Positions 45,613 to 53,403 of a stretch of 54,860 nucleotides of DNA are shown here, piece by piece. The stretch comes from Geminisphaera colitermitum TAV2 (GTDB lineage Bacteria > Verrucomicrobiota > Verrucomicrobiia > Opitutales > Opitutaceae), in contig NZ_ABEA03000050.1 of NCBI RefSeq assembly GCF_000171235.2, positions 1 to 54,860 on the forward strand, written 5' to 3'. A program made the position numbers and the translations under genes. The notes under the pieces were generated by a model that made no database searches, was not told where the DNA came from, and saw only the letters and a list, made by a program, of their open reading frames with translations. Each line of letters begins with the position of its first letter. Within the stretch, counting starts at the first letter, position 1.

Positions 45613-46953
45613 TTACGCCACGCGCTCAACAACGAGCGGCGGAGGCGTAGGACGTTTGGGAGCCAAGCGATACGCTTCCTTGAAATGGTTGAGCGCGGCT
45701 TCGAGCTTCGACTCGTCGTTGTAGTGAATCATCATGAGCGGCTCACCCTGCTTGACCTGGGTGCCCACCTTTTTGATCTCGGATACACCCACAGCGTGAT
45801 CGACCTTGCCACTCTCGTCAGGCGCGATGCCGAGCAGTTGCACCCCACGGGCGATCATCGATGCATTGATCGTGTGCACGTAACCGCGCTTGGGGGCGGG
45901 CAGCTTGCGAATGTATTTCGCCTTCGGGAACTTGTCAGGAGTTTCGATATAGGACGGGTCGCCCCCTTGGGCCTTGACGAGATCCTTGAGTTTGCCGAGC
46001 GCGGAGCCGTCCGTAAGGTGGCGTTCCACGGTCTGCTTGGCGGAGAGGGTCGAGCCCGCGACGCCGGCCAGACGCACGATTTCCATGCCGAGCTTGAGCA
46101 CAAGTTCCTTCATGTCCTCGGGACCTTCACCCTTGAGAAGCTGGATGGCCTCCTTGAGTTCGAGCGAGGTGCCGACGGAATCGCCGAGCGGCTGGTTCAT
46201 GTCGGTGACGAGCGCGACGCAGCGGCGCTTCATGGAGCGACCAACGCGAGTCATGGAACGGGCAAGTTGCTTGGCCTGTTCAAGATCCTTGATGAAGGAG
46301 CCGTTGCCCCACTTCACGTCGATGACGAGACCTTCGCTGCCTTCGGCGAGCTTCTTGGAAAGAACGCTGCCAGTGATAAGCGGGAGGCTGGGAATGGTCC
46401 CGGTCTCCTTGCGAATAGCGAGGAACTTGGCATCGGCCGGGGCCAGATCGTCGGACTGCGCGCAAATGGCGCCGTTGATCTTGGCGAGCTGGTTCTTGAA
46501 TTGCTCGATGCTGATCTTGGGCTTGAAGCCAGGGACGGAGGAGAGCTTGTCGAGCGGGCTGATGATATGGTCGTGCTCGGGTCCGCACATCATGGGGACC
46601 ACAACACCCGCAGCCATGGCCAGAGGGACGAGAACGAGCGAGGTTTTGTCGCCGACGCCGCCCGTAGTGTATTTGTCGATCTTGGGCTTGGCGATTTCGG
46701 AGAGGTCAATGACTTCGCCGGAGAGCATCATTTCTTCGGTCAGGACGGCCGTTTCCTGGGCCGACATCTGGCGGAAATAGATCGCCATCAGCAAGGCGGC
46801 CAGTTGGTGCTGAGGCATTTCTCCGTCGAGAGTGGAATCGATGATGTAGCGAATCTCTTCCTGAGTGAACTCTTGACCATCGCGTTTCTTCTCAATCAAC
46901 GAGTTGAACGACGGCTTGATAAACCTCCTTTGAGGAATGGTGCGTTTTGACAT
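45613..46953 (-). CDS. deoA: Thymidine/pyrimidine-nucleoside phosphorylase
   Basis: 446 residues from the ATG at 46953; open sequence further upstream is a non-coding extension across the tRNA. Splits thymidine (or uridine) with phosphate to base and (deoxy)ribose-1-phosphate in the cytosol. Signatures: SLIEKKRDGQEFTQEEI, MAIYFRQMSAQETAVLTEEM, the phosphate loop DKYTTGGVGDKTSLVLVPLA, and LLPLITGS-type segment SLPLITGSVLSKKLAEGSEG with VKWGNGSFI. The C-terminal domain has the flexible KxG repeats (VGTQVKQGEPLMMIH). Whether deoA or pdp is the right symbol depends on specificity. Confidence 0.92.
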   Translation of the reverse strand: MSKRTIPQRRFIKPSFNSLIEKKRDGQEFTQEEIRYIIDSTLDGEMPQHQLAALLMAIYFRQMSAQETAVLTEEMMLSGEVIDLSEIAKPKIDKYTTGGVGDKTSLVLVPLAMAAGVVVPMMCGPEHDHIISPLDKLSSVPGFKPKISIEQFKNQLAKINGAICAQSDDLAPADAKFLAIRKETGTIPSLPLITGSVLSKKLAEGSEGLVIDVKWGNGSFIKDLEQAKQLARSMTRVGRSMKRRCVALVTDMNQPLGDSVGTSLELKEAIQLLKGEGPEDMKELVLKLGMEIVRLAGVAGSTLSAKQTVERHLTDGSALGKLKDLVKAQGGDPSYIETPDKFPKAKYIRKLPAPKRGYVHTINASMIARGVQLLGIAPDESGKVDHAVGVSEIKKVGTQVKQGEPLMMIHYNDESKLEAALNHFKEAYRLAPKRPTPPPLVVERVA

Positions 46954-47116
46954 GTAGTAAAGGTTGGCTATGCGAATGAACAGGCCGATTGGCCGTAAAA
47001 AGTTTAAAAAGAGAACGTCTCCCCCGGAAAAGTCGAGCTTATTTAAGCCCTGCACGCTACATGCAATCGTCATGGCCCATGAACGGCTTTTCCCGTGGAA
47101 GGTCGTTTCGTAGAAG

Positions 47117-47200
47117 TGGTGCCCGGGACAGGGATCGAACCTGCACGCCTTGCGGCAAGGGCTTCTAAGACCCTCGTGTCTGCCATTCCACCACCCGGGC
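47117..47200 (-). tRNA. tRNA-Leu (anticodon UAG), CCA encoded
   Basis: On the minus strand the acceptor stem GCCCGGG pairs with CCCGGGC, then A and an encoded CCA. The anticodon arm AGGGT-CTTAGAA-GCCCT gives UAG, the variable arm is long (TGCCGCAAGGC) as in class II tRNAs, and the T arm reads CAGGTTCGATCCCTG. Confidence 0.95.
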
Positions 47201-47301
47201 ACGGGCAGGGGACGCCAAGATGGCGGCGAGGGATTAGGCTGCGCAAGTTCGGAATCAAGTCTTGTCTCCCCGCGTCCGGCCTCAAAATCTTCGCGCCCAT
47301 T

Positions 47302-48489
47302 ATGGTCATTAAACCCAAAGTCCGTGGATTTGTTTGCATTACCGCCCACCCCGCCGGCTGCGCCGCTCATGTGCAGGAGCAGATCGACTATGTGAAAGCC
47401 CAGCCGCCCCTCAAGAATGGCCCCAAAAAGGTCCTCGTGATCGGCGCCTCCACCGGCTACGGCCTCGCCTCCCGGATCAGCGCCGCCTTTGGCTCCGGCG
47501 CGGCGACCATCGGCGTCTTCTTCGAACGCCCTTCCGACGACGACAAAACCGGCTCCGCAGGCTGGTATAACACCGCCGCCTTCACCACCGCCGCCAAGGC
47601 CGCCGGCCTCTACGCACGCAATTTCAACGGCGACGCCTTCTCCGACGCCCTCAAGGCCGACGTTCTCGCCGCCATCAAGGCCGACCTCGGCCAGGTGGAC
47701 CTCATCGTTTACTCCCTCGCCTCCCCGCGCCGCACGCATCCCAAGACCGGCGTGGTTCACAAGTCCGTCCTCAAACCCGTCGGCCAGTCCTACACCAACA
47801 AGACCGTCGATACCGACAAGGGCATTGTCAGCCAGATCACCATCGACCCCGCCAGTGAGACCGAGATTACCGACACCGCCGCCGTCATGGGCGGCGAAGA
47901 CTGGGAGATGTGGATCAACGCCCTCTCCGACGCCGGCCTCATCGCCCCCGGCGCCACCTCCGTCGCCTACTCCTACATCGGCCCCGAAGTCACGTGGCCC
48001 ATCTACAAAAACGGCACCATCGGCCTCGCCAAGAACGACCTCGAACGCGCCGCCAAATCCATCAACGCCACGCTCAAGACCCACGGCTACGGACGCGCCT
48101 TCATCTCGGTCAACAAAGCGCTCGTCACCCAGGCCAGCTCCGCCATCCCGGTCGTGCCGCTCTATATTTCGATCCTCTACAAGGTCATGAAGGCGAAGGG
48201 CACGCACGAAGGCTGCATCGAGCAAATCCAACGTCTTTTCGCCGGACAAATGTATGGCGGCGGCGGACTCGAATTTGACGATGCGGGCCGCGTTCGCATC
48301 GACGACTGGGAAATGGCCCCCGACATCCAGGCCGAGATCAACAAAATCTGGCCCGAAGTCACCACCGAGAATCTGGCCGCCCTCACCGACATCGAAGGCT
48401 ACCGCACCGAATTTCTGAAACTCTTCGGCTTCGGCCTGTCCGGCATCGACTACGACGCCGATGTGAACGCGAACGTCGCGCTCGGTTGA
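47302..48489 (+). CDS. fabV: Enoyl-ACP reductase FabV (trans-2-enoyl-CoA reductase family)
   Basis: 395 residues from the ATG at 47302, a normal FabV length. Catalyses the last reduction of each fatty-acid elongation round with NADH. Signatures: start MVIKPKVRGFVCITAHPAGC, nucleotide loop VLVIGASTGYGLASRISAAF, VDLIVYSLASPRRTHPKTG, the active-site Y-x8-K region YSYIGPEVTWPIYKNGTIGL, and FISVNKALVTQASSAIPVVP. FabV enzymes are known to be tolerant of triclosan. Divergent from the tRNA and followed closely by dtd. Confidence 0.95.
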   Translation: MVIKPKVRGFVCITAHPAGCAAHVQEQIDYVKAQPPLKNGPKKVLVIGASTGYGLASRISAAFGSGAATIGVFFERPSDDDKTGSAGWYNTAAFTTAAKAAGLYARNFNGDAFSDALKADVLAAIKADLGQVDLIVYSLASPRRTHPKTGVVHKSVLKPVGQSYTNKTVDTDKGIVSQITIDPASETEITDTAAVMGGEDWEMWINALSDAGLIAPGATSVAYSYIGPEVTWPIYKNGTIGLAKNDLERAAKSINATLKTHGYGRAFISVNKALVTQASSAIPVVPLYISILYKVMKAKGTHEGCIEQIQRLFAGQMYGGGGLEFDDAGRVRIDDWEMAPDIQAEINKIWPEVTTENLAALTDIEGYRTEFLKLFGFGLSGIDYDADVNANVALG

Positions 48490-48516
48490 TTAAGCCGGCC
48501 AGTTGAATTCGAACGA

Positions 48517-48975
48517 TTGAGAGTCGTCGTCCAACGCGTTGCCTCCGCGTCCGTCAGCATCGACGGACACATTGCCGGCCAGATCGGTCCCGGTCTGCTG
48601 CTTCTGCTCGGTATTGCTCCAACCGATACCGAAGCCGACGGCGAATGGCTCGCACAAAAAATCGCAAAGCTGCGTATCTTTTCCGACGATACGGGCGAGA
48701 TGGCCCGCAACGTCGCCGAAATTGCCAGCGGCGGCGTGCTGGTGATCAGCCAGTTCACGCTCTTCGCCAGCACGCGCAAAGGCACTCGCCCGTCCTTTCA
48801 TGCGGCGGCCCCGCCCGATGTCGCCCGTCCGCTTTACGAACGTTTCCTCGCCCAACTGGAAATCGCCCTCGGCGGTCGCCGCGTCGAGCGCGGCGAATTT
48901 GGCGCGATGATGCACGTCGCCCTCGTCAACGACGGCCCCGTAACGCTCATCATCGACACCCAAGCCCGCGAGTAA
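48517..48975 (+). CDS. dtd: D-aminoacyl-tRNA deacylase
   Basis: 152 residues; removes D-amino acids wrongly attached to tRNA. TTG start at 48517, needed because the family begins exactly MRVVVQRVASASVSIDG. Motifs SQFTLFASTRKGTRPSF (Ser-Gln-x-Thr) and the Gly-cisPro loop NDGPVTLIIDT are complete. It starts 27 bases after fabV, probably in one transcript, and ends 15 bases from the convergent oxidoreductase gene. Confidence 0.95.
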   Translation: MRVVVQRVASASVSIDGHIAGQIGPGLLLLLGIAPTDTEADGEWLAQKIAKLRIFSDDTGEMARNVAEIASGGVLVISQFTLFASTRKGTRPSFHAAAPPDVARPLYERFLAQLEIALGGRRVERGEFGAMMHVALVNDGPVTLIIDTQARE

Positions 48976-48990
48976 CGCGAAAGTTTGTCC

Positions 48991-50163
48991 TCACAATTTC
49001 ACCACGCGCCCCTCGCGGGCCGACTGGTAAACGGCGTTGATCAACTGCACTGCGGCCCGGCCCGCCGCGCCATCGACCAGCGGACGACCACCCGCGCGAA
49101 TCGTGCGGATGAAATCCAGCAACTGCGCCCGGTGCGCATCGCCCCACTTCCACGCCTTGTCAGCAGGCTCCACCGGAATCGGCGTCGCGCCTGTGCTCGC
49201 GCCCGTGGACGGCGCGCGGGGGGGGGGGGGGGGGGGGAGCTTTTCATCGGCCTTGGCATGATGCACCGCCGAGCGCGTGCCGCCGGTCGCCACTTGCAAC
49301 GCGTGCTCCGTGGCGTGTCCGCCGGTGAGGGTGTCGCGGCCCTTGATCGCCAGCGTGTGCAACTCGTCGCCCTCGATGATCGCAGTCCCCTCGGTACCCG
49401 TGATGGCAATACGCGCAGGGAAACCCGGATACGTTGACGTGCTCGCCATGAGCGTGCCGATGGCGCCGTTTTTGAATGTCAGCGTGGCCGTCACCACATC
49501 CTCCACCTCGATGCGTTCGTGCGCCGCCGTGCGCATCTGCGCGAACACGCTCTCCACCGGCCCCGCCAGCCAGAGCATCAAGTCGAGCGTATGCACGCCC
49601 TGGTTCATGAGGCAGCCCCCGCCATCCAGCGCCCACGTGCCGCGCCAGTCGCCCGAGTCGTAGTAGTCTTGCGTCCGATACCACGGGATGCGCGCGTCGG
49701 CAAAAATCAGTTTTCCCAGTTCCCCGCGCGCCACGGTGCTGTGCACCAGTTGCGAAGCCGGGTCGAAACGATGTTGCGAAATGACGGCGAACTGGCGTCC
49801 CGCCTTTTCCGCGGCGGCGATCAGCATGTCGCACGCGGCCACCGACACATCCATCGGCTTTTCCACCACCACATGCTTGCCTGCGGCAAGCGCCTCCACG
49901 CCCAACTTGGCGTGCAACCCGCTGGGCAGGCACAAAGTCACGGCCTGAATCGCCGGGTCGGCCAGCAGGTCACGCCAGGAAATAACCTTGAGGCCGAACT
50001 CCGCCGCGAATTTCTCGGCGCGCTCCGGCACCTCGTCGCAGCAGTAGGGAAGGCGGGCATCCTCACGGAGGGCGAGCAGGGCCTTGGCTTGAGTGGGGGC
50101 AATGGCTCCGCAACCAACGAGAGCGAAGGTAACGGGTTGTCCGACGGACATATTTTGGCTCAT
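48991..50163 (-). CDS. Gfo/Idh/MocA-family NAD(P)-dependent oxidoreductase
   Basis: 390 residues from the ATG at 50163 (an ATG at 50151 is also possible; the frame to 50262 is rejected as a hydrophobic non-coding extension). N-terminal Rossmann fold FALVGCGAIAPTQAKAL, TLCLPSGLHAKLGVEALAAG, and the family motif KHVVVEKPMDV with the catalytic Lys. Substrate-domain pieces WALDGGGCLMNQGVHTLDLM carry the His-Asp of sugar dehydrogenases. A 20-base homopolymer (49218-49237) adds a Pro run (KLPPPPPPRAP) near residue 320. Substrate is unknown, probably a sugar or inositol. Divergent from an SDR gene. Confidence 0.87.
   Translation of the reverse strand: MSQNMSVGQPVTFALVGCGAIAPTQAKALLALREDARLPYCCDEVPERAEKFAAEFGLKVISWRDLLADPAIQAVTLCLPSGLHAKLGVEALAAGKHVVVEKPMDVSVAACDMLIAAAEKAGRQFAVISQHRFDPASQLVHSTVARGELGKLIFADARIPWYRTQDYYDSGDWRGTWALDGGGCLMNQGVHTLDLMLWLAGPVESVFAQMRTAAHERIEVEDVVTATLTFKNGAIGTLMASTSTYPGFPARIAITGTEGTAIIEGDELHTLAIKGRDTLTGGHATEHALQVATGGTRSAVHHAKADEKLPPPPPPRAPSTGASTGATPIPVEPADKAWKWGDAHRAQLLDFIRTIRAGGRPLVDGAAGRAAVQLINAVYQSAREGRVVKL
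49218..49237. repeat. G20 homopolymer in the Gfo/Idh oxidoreductase gene
   Basis: C20 on the coding strand, Pro run between AKADEKL and RAPSTGAS; in frame at this length. Confidence 0.95.
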
Positions 50164-50317
50164 GGGAAAGAGAAAAACAAAAAAGAGAAACGGAGAGAGT
50201 GAGAGACGAAAGCGGTGAGTCCTGTTTTTTTTAGGGCGCGGGACAACTGAAAATTGATTCACAACGGGTGCCTGTGCGTGCTCCCAAGCGCAAATAGAGT
50301 GCGCGGTTCTTATTCAA

Positions 50318-51103
50318 ATGAGCGCTCCTGATTATCTTTCCTCGGTATTTTCCCTTCAAAATCGCGTTGCCGTCGTCATAGGCGGCACGGGCGAACTCTG
50401 CGGCGCAATGGCCGAGGGCCTGGCCGGTGCCGGCGCCCACGTTGTCCTTGTCGGCCGCAACGCCGAAAAAGCCAAGGCGCGCATCGACCGCATCGCCGCC
50501 ATCGGCGGCTCCTCCAGCTTCCTTGCCGCCGAAGCCAGCGACAAGGCCCAGATCGAAAAACTCCTCGCCGACGTCCTCGCCCGGCACGGCAAAGTGGACA
50601 TCGTGATCAACGGCGCGGGCATCAACTCCGCCACGCCCTTCCTCGACATCACCGAGGAGGAGTGCGACCGCATCCTGCGCGTTAATTACAAAGGCGTTTT
50701 CCTCGGCTGTCAGGTATTCGGAAAATATTTCCTCGAACGCGGTGAAGGCGGATCGATCATCAACCTCGGTTCCATGTCCGGGCTCATCCCCCTCTCGCGT
50801 GTCTTCACCTACTCCGCGAGCAAGGCGGCGGTGCACAACCTCTCCAAAAACCTCGCCCGCGAATGGGCGCCCCAACGCATCCGCGTCAACACGGTGGTCC
50901 CCGGCTTTTTCCCCGCCGAGCAAAACCGCAAAGTCCTCACCCCCGAACGCGTGACATCAATCATGGGCCACACCCCGATGAAACGCTTTGGCGAGGCCAA
51001 GGAACTCATTGGTGCCACGCTCCTTCTGGCCAGCGACGCCGGCGCCTTCATCACCGGTTCCGAGATCGTGGTCGATGGCGGCTACCACGCCATGACCATC
51101 TGA
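50318..51103 (+). CDS. Short-chain dehydrogenase/reductase
   Basis: 261 residues, classical SDR. Cofactor loop [20 protein letters not shown] (TGxxxGxG variant with Gly for Thr), NAG motif VINGAGINS, catalytic Ser in GSMSG, YxxxK in [11 protein letters not shown], and the C-terminal [15 protein letters not shown]. The [15 protein letters not shown] form recalls D-mannonate/fructuronate-type sugar-acid SDRs, but that is a guess. Divergent from the Gfo/Idh gene with a 154-base shared promoter region, so the two may serve one sugar pathway. A strong terminator follows. Confidence 0.87.
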   Translation: MSAPDYLSSVFSLQNRVAVVIGGTGELCGAMAEGLAGAGAHVVLVGRNAEKAKARIDRIAAIGGSSSFLAAEASDKAQIEKLLADVLARHGKVDIVINGAGINSATPFLDITEEECDRILRVNYKGVFLGCQVFGKYFLERGEGGSIINLGSMSGLIPLSRVFTYSASKAAVHNLSKNLAREWAPQRIRVNTVVPGFFPAEQNRKVLTPERVTSIMGHTPMKRFGEAKELIGATLLLASDAGAFITGSEIVVDGGYHAMTI

Positions 51104-51171
51104 CGCCGTCTGCCTCTGCACACGCATCCATCCCGCTGTATAAACTGCCCTTTTATAAAAACTAAAAACTC

Positions 51172-51201
51172 ACGGAGGAGACCCGCTGCGGTCTCCTCCG
51201 T
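51172..51201 (+). terminator. Rho-independent terminator after the SDR gene
   Basis: Perfect 12-base stem ACGGAGGAGACC / GGTCTCCTCCGT around CGCTGC, followed by a run of eight T, 69 bases past the stop. Confidence 0.95.
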
Positions 51202-51267
51202 TTTTTTTGCCCATAAAACCCCTCCAAACGTAAAGCGACGCCCACTTTTCACTATCCGCACCGCCAG

Positions 51268-51289
51268 TTATTCACCATATTGTGAATAA
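51268..51289. promoter_or_regulatory. Palindrome TTATTCAC-N6-GTGAATAA upstream of mraZ
   Basis: Perfect 8-base arms. Each arm is one base from the DnaA-box core (TTATCCAC). It lies 48 bases before the first MraZ box. It could be a regulator site for the dcw operon; the regulator is not known. Confidence 0.5.
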
Positions 51290-51336
51290 CTTTCCCTCAA
51301 AATGGCCTGTTTATAGAGGGAGTTTTCTTGACCCGG

Positions 51337-51370
51337 TGGGGGAAAATGGGGCGAAATGGGGCATATTGGG
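51337..51370 (+). promoter_or_regulatory. Four MraZ boxes (TGGG repeats with exact 10-base period)
   Basis: TGGGG starts at 51337, 51347, 51357 and 51367. MraZ of other bacteria binds direct TGGGN repeats separated by five bases in its own promoter, the same spacing. A TTGACC (51328-51333) just before could be the -35 element. This predicts autoregulation of the dcw cluster. Confidence 0.85.
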
Positions 51371-51392
51371 GGACACGACAGCTCTCCACCTC

Positions 51393-51839
51393 ATGGCAAA
51401 CGCAGGCACAACGACCTATTCGGGCGAATTCCGGCCCACCCTCGACGACAAGAATCGCGTCACGATTCCGTCGGCCTGGCGTTATGTGCACTCCGAGAAC
51501 GACGAGTTTCTCGCCATCCCCCAAACCGACGGCTCCATCAACATCCTCCCCCCTGACGCCACCGCCCGCATCCGCGAAAAAGCCGCCGCCATCCCCATCT
51601 CCAGCGTCCAAGGCCGTCAGGTCATGACCCGCCTGTTCGCCAGTTCGCGCACCGTCACCTTCGACAAACAAGGCCGCATCGCCATCAGCGACGCCCACCG
51701 AGCGCACGCCAAAATCGACAAGGAAGTCGTCCTCGTCGGCTCCGGTGACCGCTTCGTTATTTATAGCCCCGAACTCTGGGAGCAGATCAGCAAACCGCAG
51801 GACGACGACAACGACATCCTCGCCAAACTCGGCATCTAA
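51393..51839 (+). CDS. mraZ: Transcriptional regulator MraZ
   Basis: 148 residues from the ATG at 51393; the longer frame from 51282 would translate the MraZ boxes and is rejected. Two SpoVT/AbrB-like repeats: YSGEFRPTLDDKNRVTIPSAW (about 9-29) and RTVTFDKQGRIAISDAHRAH (about 88-107), each with the DxxGRxxxP/S pattern. Ring-forming repressor of the dcw operon, which it heads. rsmH follows after 93 bases. Confidence 0.94.
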   Translation: MANAGTTTYSGEFRPTLDDKNRVTIPSAWRYVHSENDEFLAIPQTDGSINILPPDATARIREKAAAIPISSVQGRQVMTRLFASSRTVTFDKQGRIAISDAHRAHAKIDKEVVLVGSGDRFVIYSPELWEQISKPQDDDNDILAKLGI

Positions 51840-51932
51840 GCCCCACCGATGCCCGCCGCCACTCTCAACCTCGCCAGCACCACCGCCACCGCCCTTTCAG
51901 CCTTCATCCTTCAGCCTTCAGACCATCCCCGC

Positions 51933-52892
51933 ATGCCCGCCGCCGGTCATATTTCCGTCCTCCTCCAGCCCACGCTTGAGCTACTCGCTCCGCGGGCCGG
52001 CGGACGCTATCTTGACTGCACCTTTGGTGGCGGCGGCCACACCCGCGCCCTTCTCAACGCCGCTCCCGACACCCGCGTCGTCGCGCTCGACCGCGACCCT
52101 GCCGCCCTCCCGCGCGCCGCCGCGCTCGCCGCCGAATACGGCTCCGACCGCTTCCAACTCATTGACCGCGATTTTGGCCGCCTCGCCGAACTCGCCGCCA
52201 CGCACCCGGCCTTCCTCCCTCCCCCCCCCCCCCCCCCTTTGGACGGCATCCTCTTCGACCTCGGCGTTTCCTCCTACCAACTCGACGACACCGACCGCGG
52301 CTTCTCCTTCCGCGCCGACGCCCCCGCCGACATGCGCATGGACCCCCGCACCGGCGTCCCCGCCTCCCTCTGGCTGGAAACCGCCACCGACGACATGCTC
52401 CTGCGCGCCATCCGCGACTACGGCGAAGAACGCCACGCCACCCGTGTCGTCCGCGCCATCAAAGACGCCCGCGGCACAGGAACCCTCTCCCGCACTGCCT
52501 CGCTCGCCGAACTCATCGCCAACGCCATTCCCGCCCGCGACCGCTTCTCGGCAAAAATCCATCCGGCAACCCGCGCCTTCCAAGGCATCCGCATCGCCAT
52601 CAACGACGAACTCGGCGCCCTCGAACGCGCCCTCCCTGCCGCCTTTGCGCTCCTCCGTTCCGGCGGCGTCCTTGCCGCCATCAGCTTCCACTCCCTCGAA
52701 GACCGTCCCGTCAAACAAGCCTTCCGCCGCTTCTGCGGACAACCCGAAAGCCACGACGACCACCGCCCGGCCGATCTTCGGGAAAAATTCGCCGAACCCC
52801 TCACCCGCAAGCCCGTCACCCCCTCCGACGACGAACTCGCCGCCAACCCCCGCGCCCGCTCCGCCAAACTCCGCGCCATCCGCAAACTCTAG
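51933..52892 (+). CDS. rsmH: 16S rRNA m4C1402 methyltransferase RsmH
   Basis: 319 residues. Methylates N4 of C1402 in the ribosomal P site. The start at 51933 places [14 protein letters not shown] at the N terminus as in the family; an in-frame ATG at 51849 adds 28 residues coded by CTTCAGCC-type repeats and is less likely. Motifs: [15 protein letters not shown] (SAM loop), [38 protein letters not shown], and [15 protein letters not shown] 17-base C tract (52221-52237) gives a Pro run just before the FDLGVSS motif. Second gene of the dcw cluster. Confidence 0.93.
   Translation: MPAAGHISVLLQPTLELLAPRAGGRYLDCTFGGGGHTRALLNAAPDTRVVALDRDPAALPRAAALAAEYGSDRFQLIDRDFGRLAELAATHPAFLPPPPPPPLDGILFDLGVSSYQLDDTDRGFSFRADAPADMRMDPRTGVPASLWLETATDDMLLRAIRDYGEERHATRVVRAIKDARGTGTLSRTASLAELIANAIPARDRFSAKIHPATRAFQGIRIAINDELGALERALPAAFALLRSGGVLAAISFHSLEDRPVKQAFRRFCGQPESHDDHRPADLREKFAEPLTRKPVTPSDDELAANPRARSAKLRAIRKL
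52221..52237. repeat. C17 homopolymer in rsmH
   Basis: Encodes a Pro run between HPAFL and LDGILFDLG; in frame at this length. Other RsmH proteins have only a few residues here. Confidence 0.95.
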
Positions 52893-52923
52893 ACACCCGG
52901 CCCACGCACAACACGCCCCCGCC

Positions 52924-53403
52924 ATGAAAACCAACACCCAGCATGCCTTCGTCAATCAGCTCCTCATCGGAACGCTGGTCGTGTTCGTGCTGGGCGGCGG
53001 GGCCGGGCTAGGCACTGTCTGGCTGCGTCACCAGATTTCCATTACAGCCAATTCCACCCTTCGCGCCGAGCAGCAGATCGCTGAAATCGAGCGCAGCCTT
53101 GCCGAAGTCAACACCCGCATCGCCTCCGAGCAATCACCCGACACCCTCGAACGCCGCAACCGCAACCTCCGCCTCGACCTCGCCTTTCCCGCCAGCGACC
53201 GCATCGTCCGCGTCTCCGAACCCGTCGAGCAAATCCTCGCCCGCAAGCGCAACCAGGAACTCTTCAACAGCGACACTGCCGCCACTGCCCGCGGCTTGGA
53301 CTCCGTCCGTTTCACTGTCGATCCCGCCGACGCCCGCGCCGGCGTCCCGCGCAACACCACCCCTGACAATGGAGGCGGCATCACGCCCGTGCGTCGTCAA
53401 TGA
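52924..53403 (+). CDS. ftsL: FtsL-like cell-division protein
   Basis: 159 residues. Short N terminus, one membrane segment (LLIGTLVVFVLGGGAGLGTVW, about 13-33), a coiled coil (LRAEQQIAEIERSLAEVNTRI, about 46-66) and a polar tail. Sequence identity to known FtsL cannot be judged by eye; the call rests on this architecture and on its place between rsmH and ftsI. The stop overlaps the ftsI start (ATGA). Confidence 0.75.
   Translation: MKTNTQHAFVNQLLIGTLVVFVLGGGAGLGTVWLRHQISITANSTLRAEQQIAEIERSLAEVNTRIASEQSPDTLERRNRNLRLDLAFPASDRIVRVSEPVEQILARKRNQELFNSDTAATARGLDSVRFTVDPADARAGVPRNTTPDNGGGITPVRRQ

Noticed and set aside
45613-48249. An 878-residue minus-strand frame covering deoA and extending past the tRNA into fabV
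   Set aside because: Only residues from the ATG at 46953 match thymidine phosphorylase; the upstream part crosses a tRNA gene and the antisense of fabV.
51282-51392. N-terminal extension of mraZ
   Set aside because: It would translate the TGGGG operator repeats; the AbrB-like fold begins right after the ATG at 51393.
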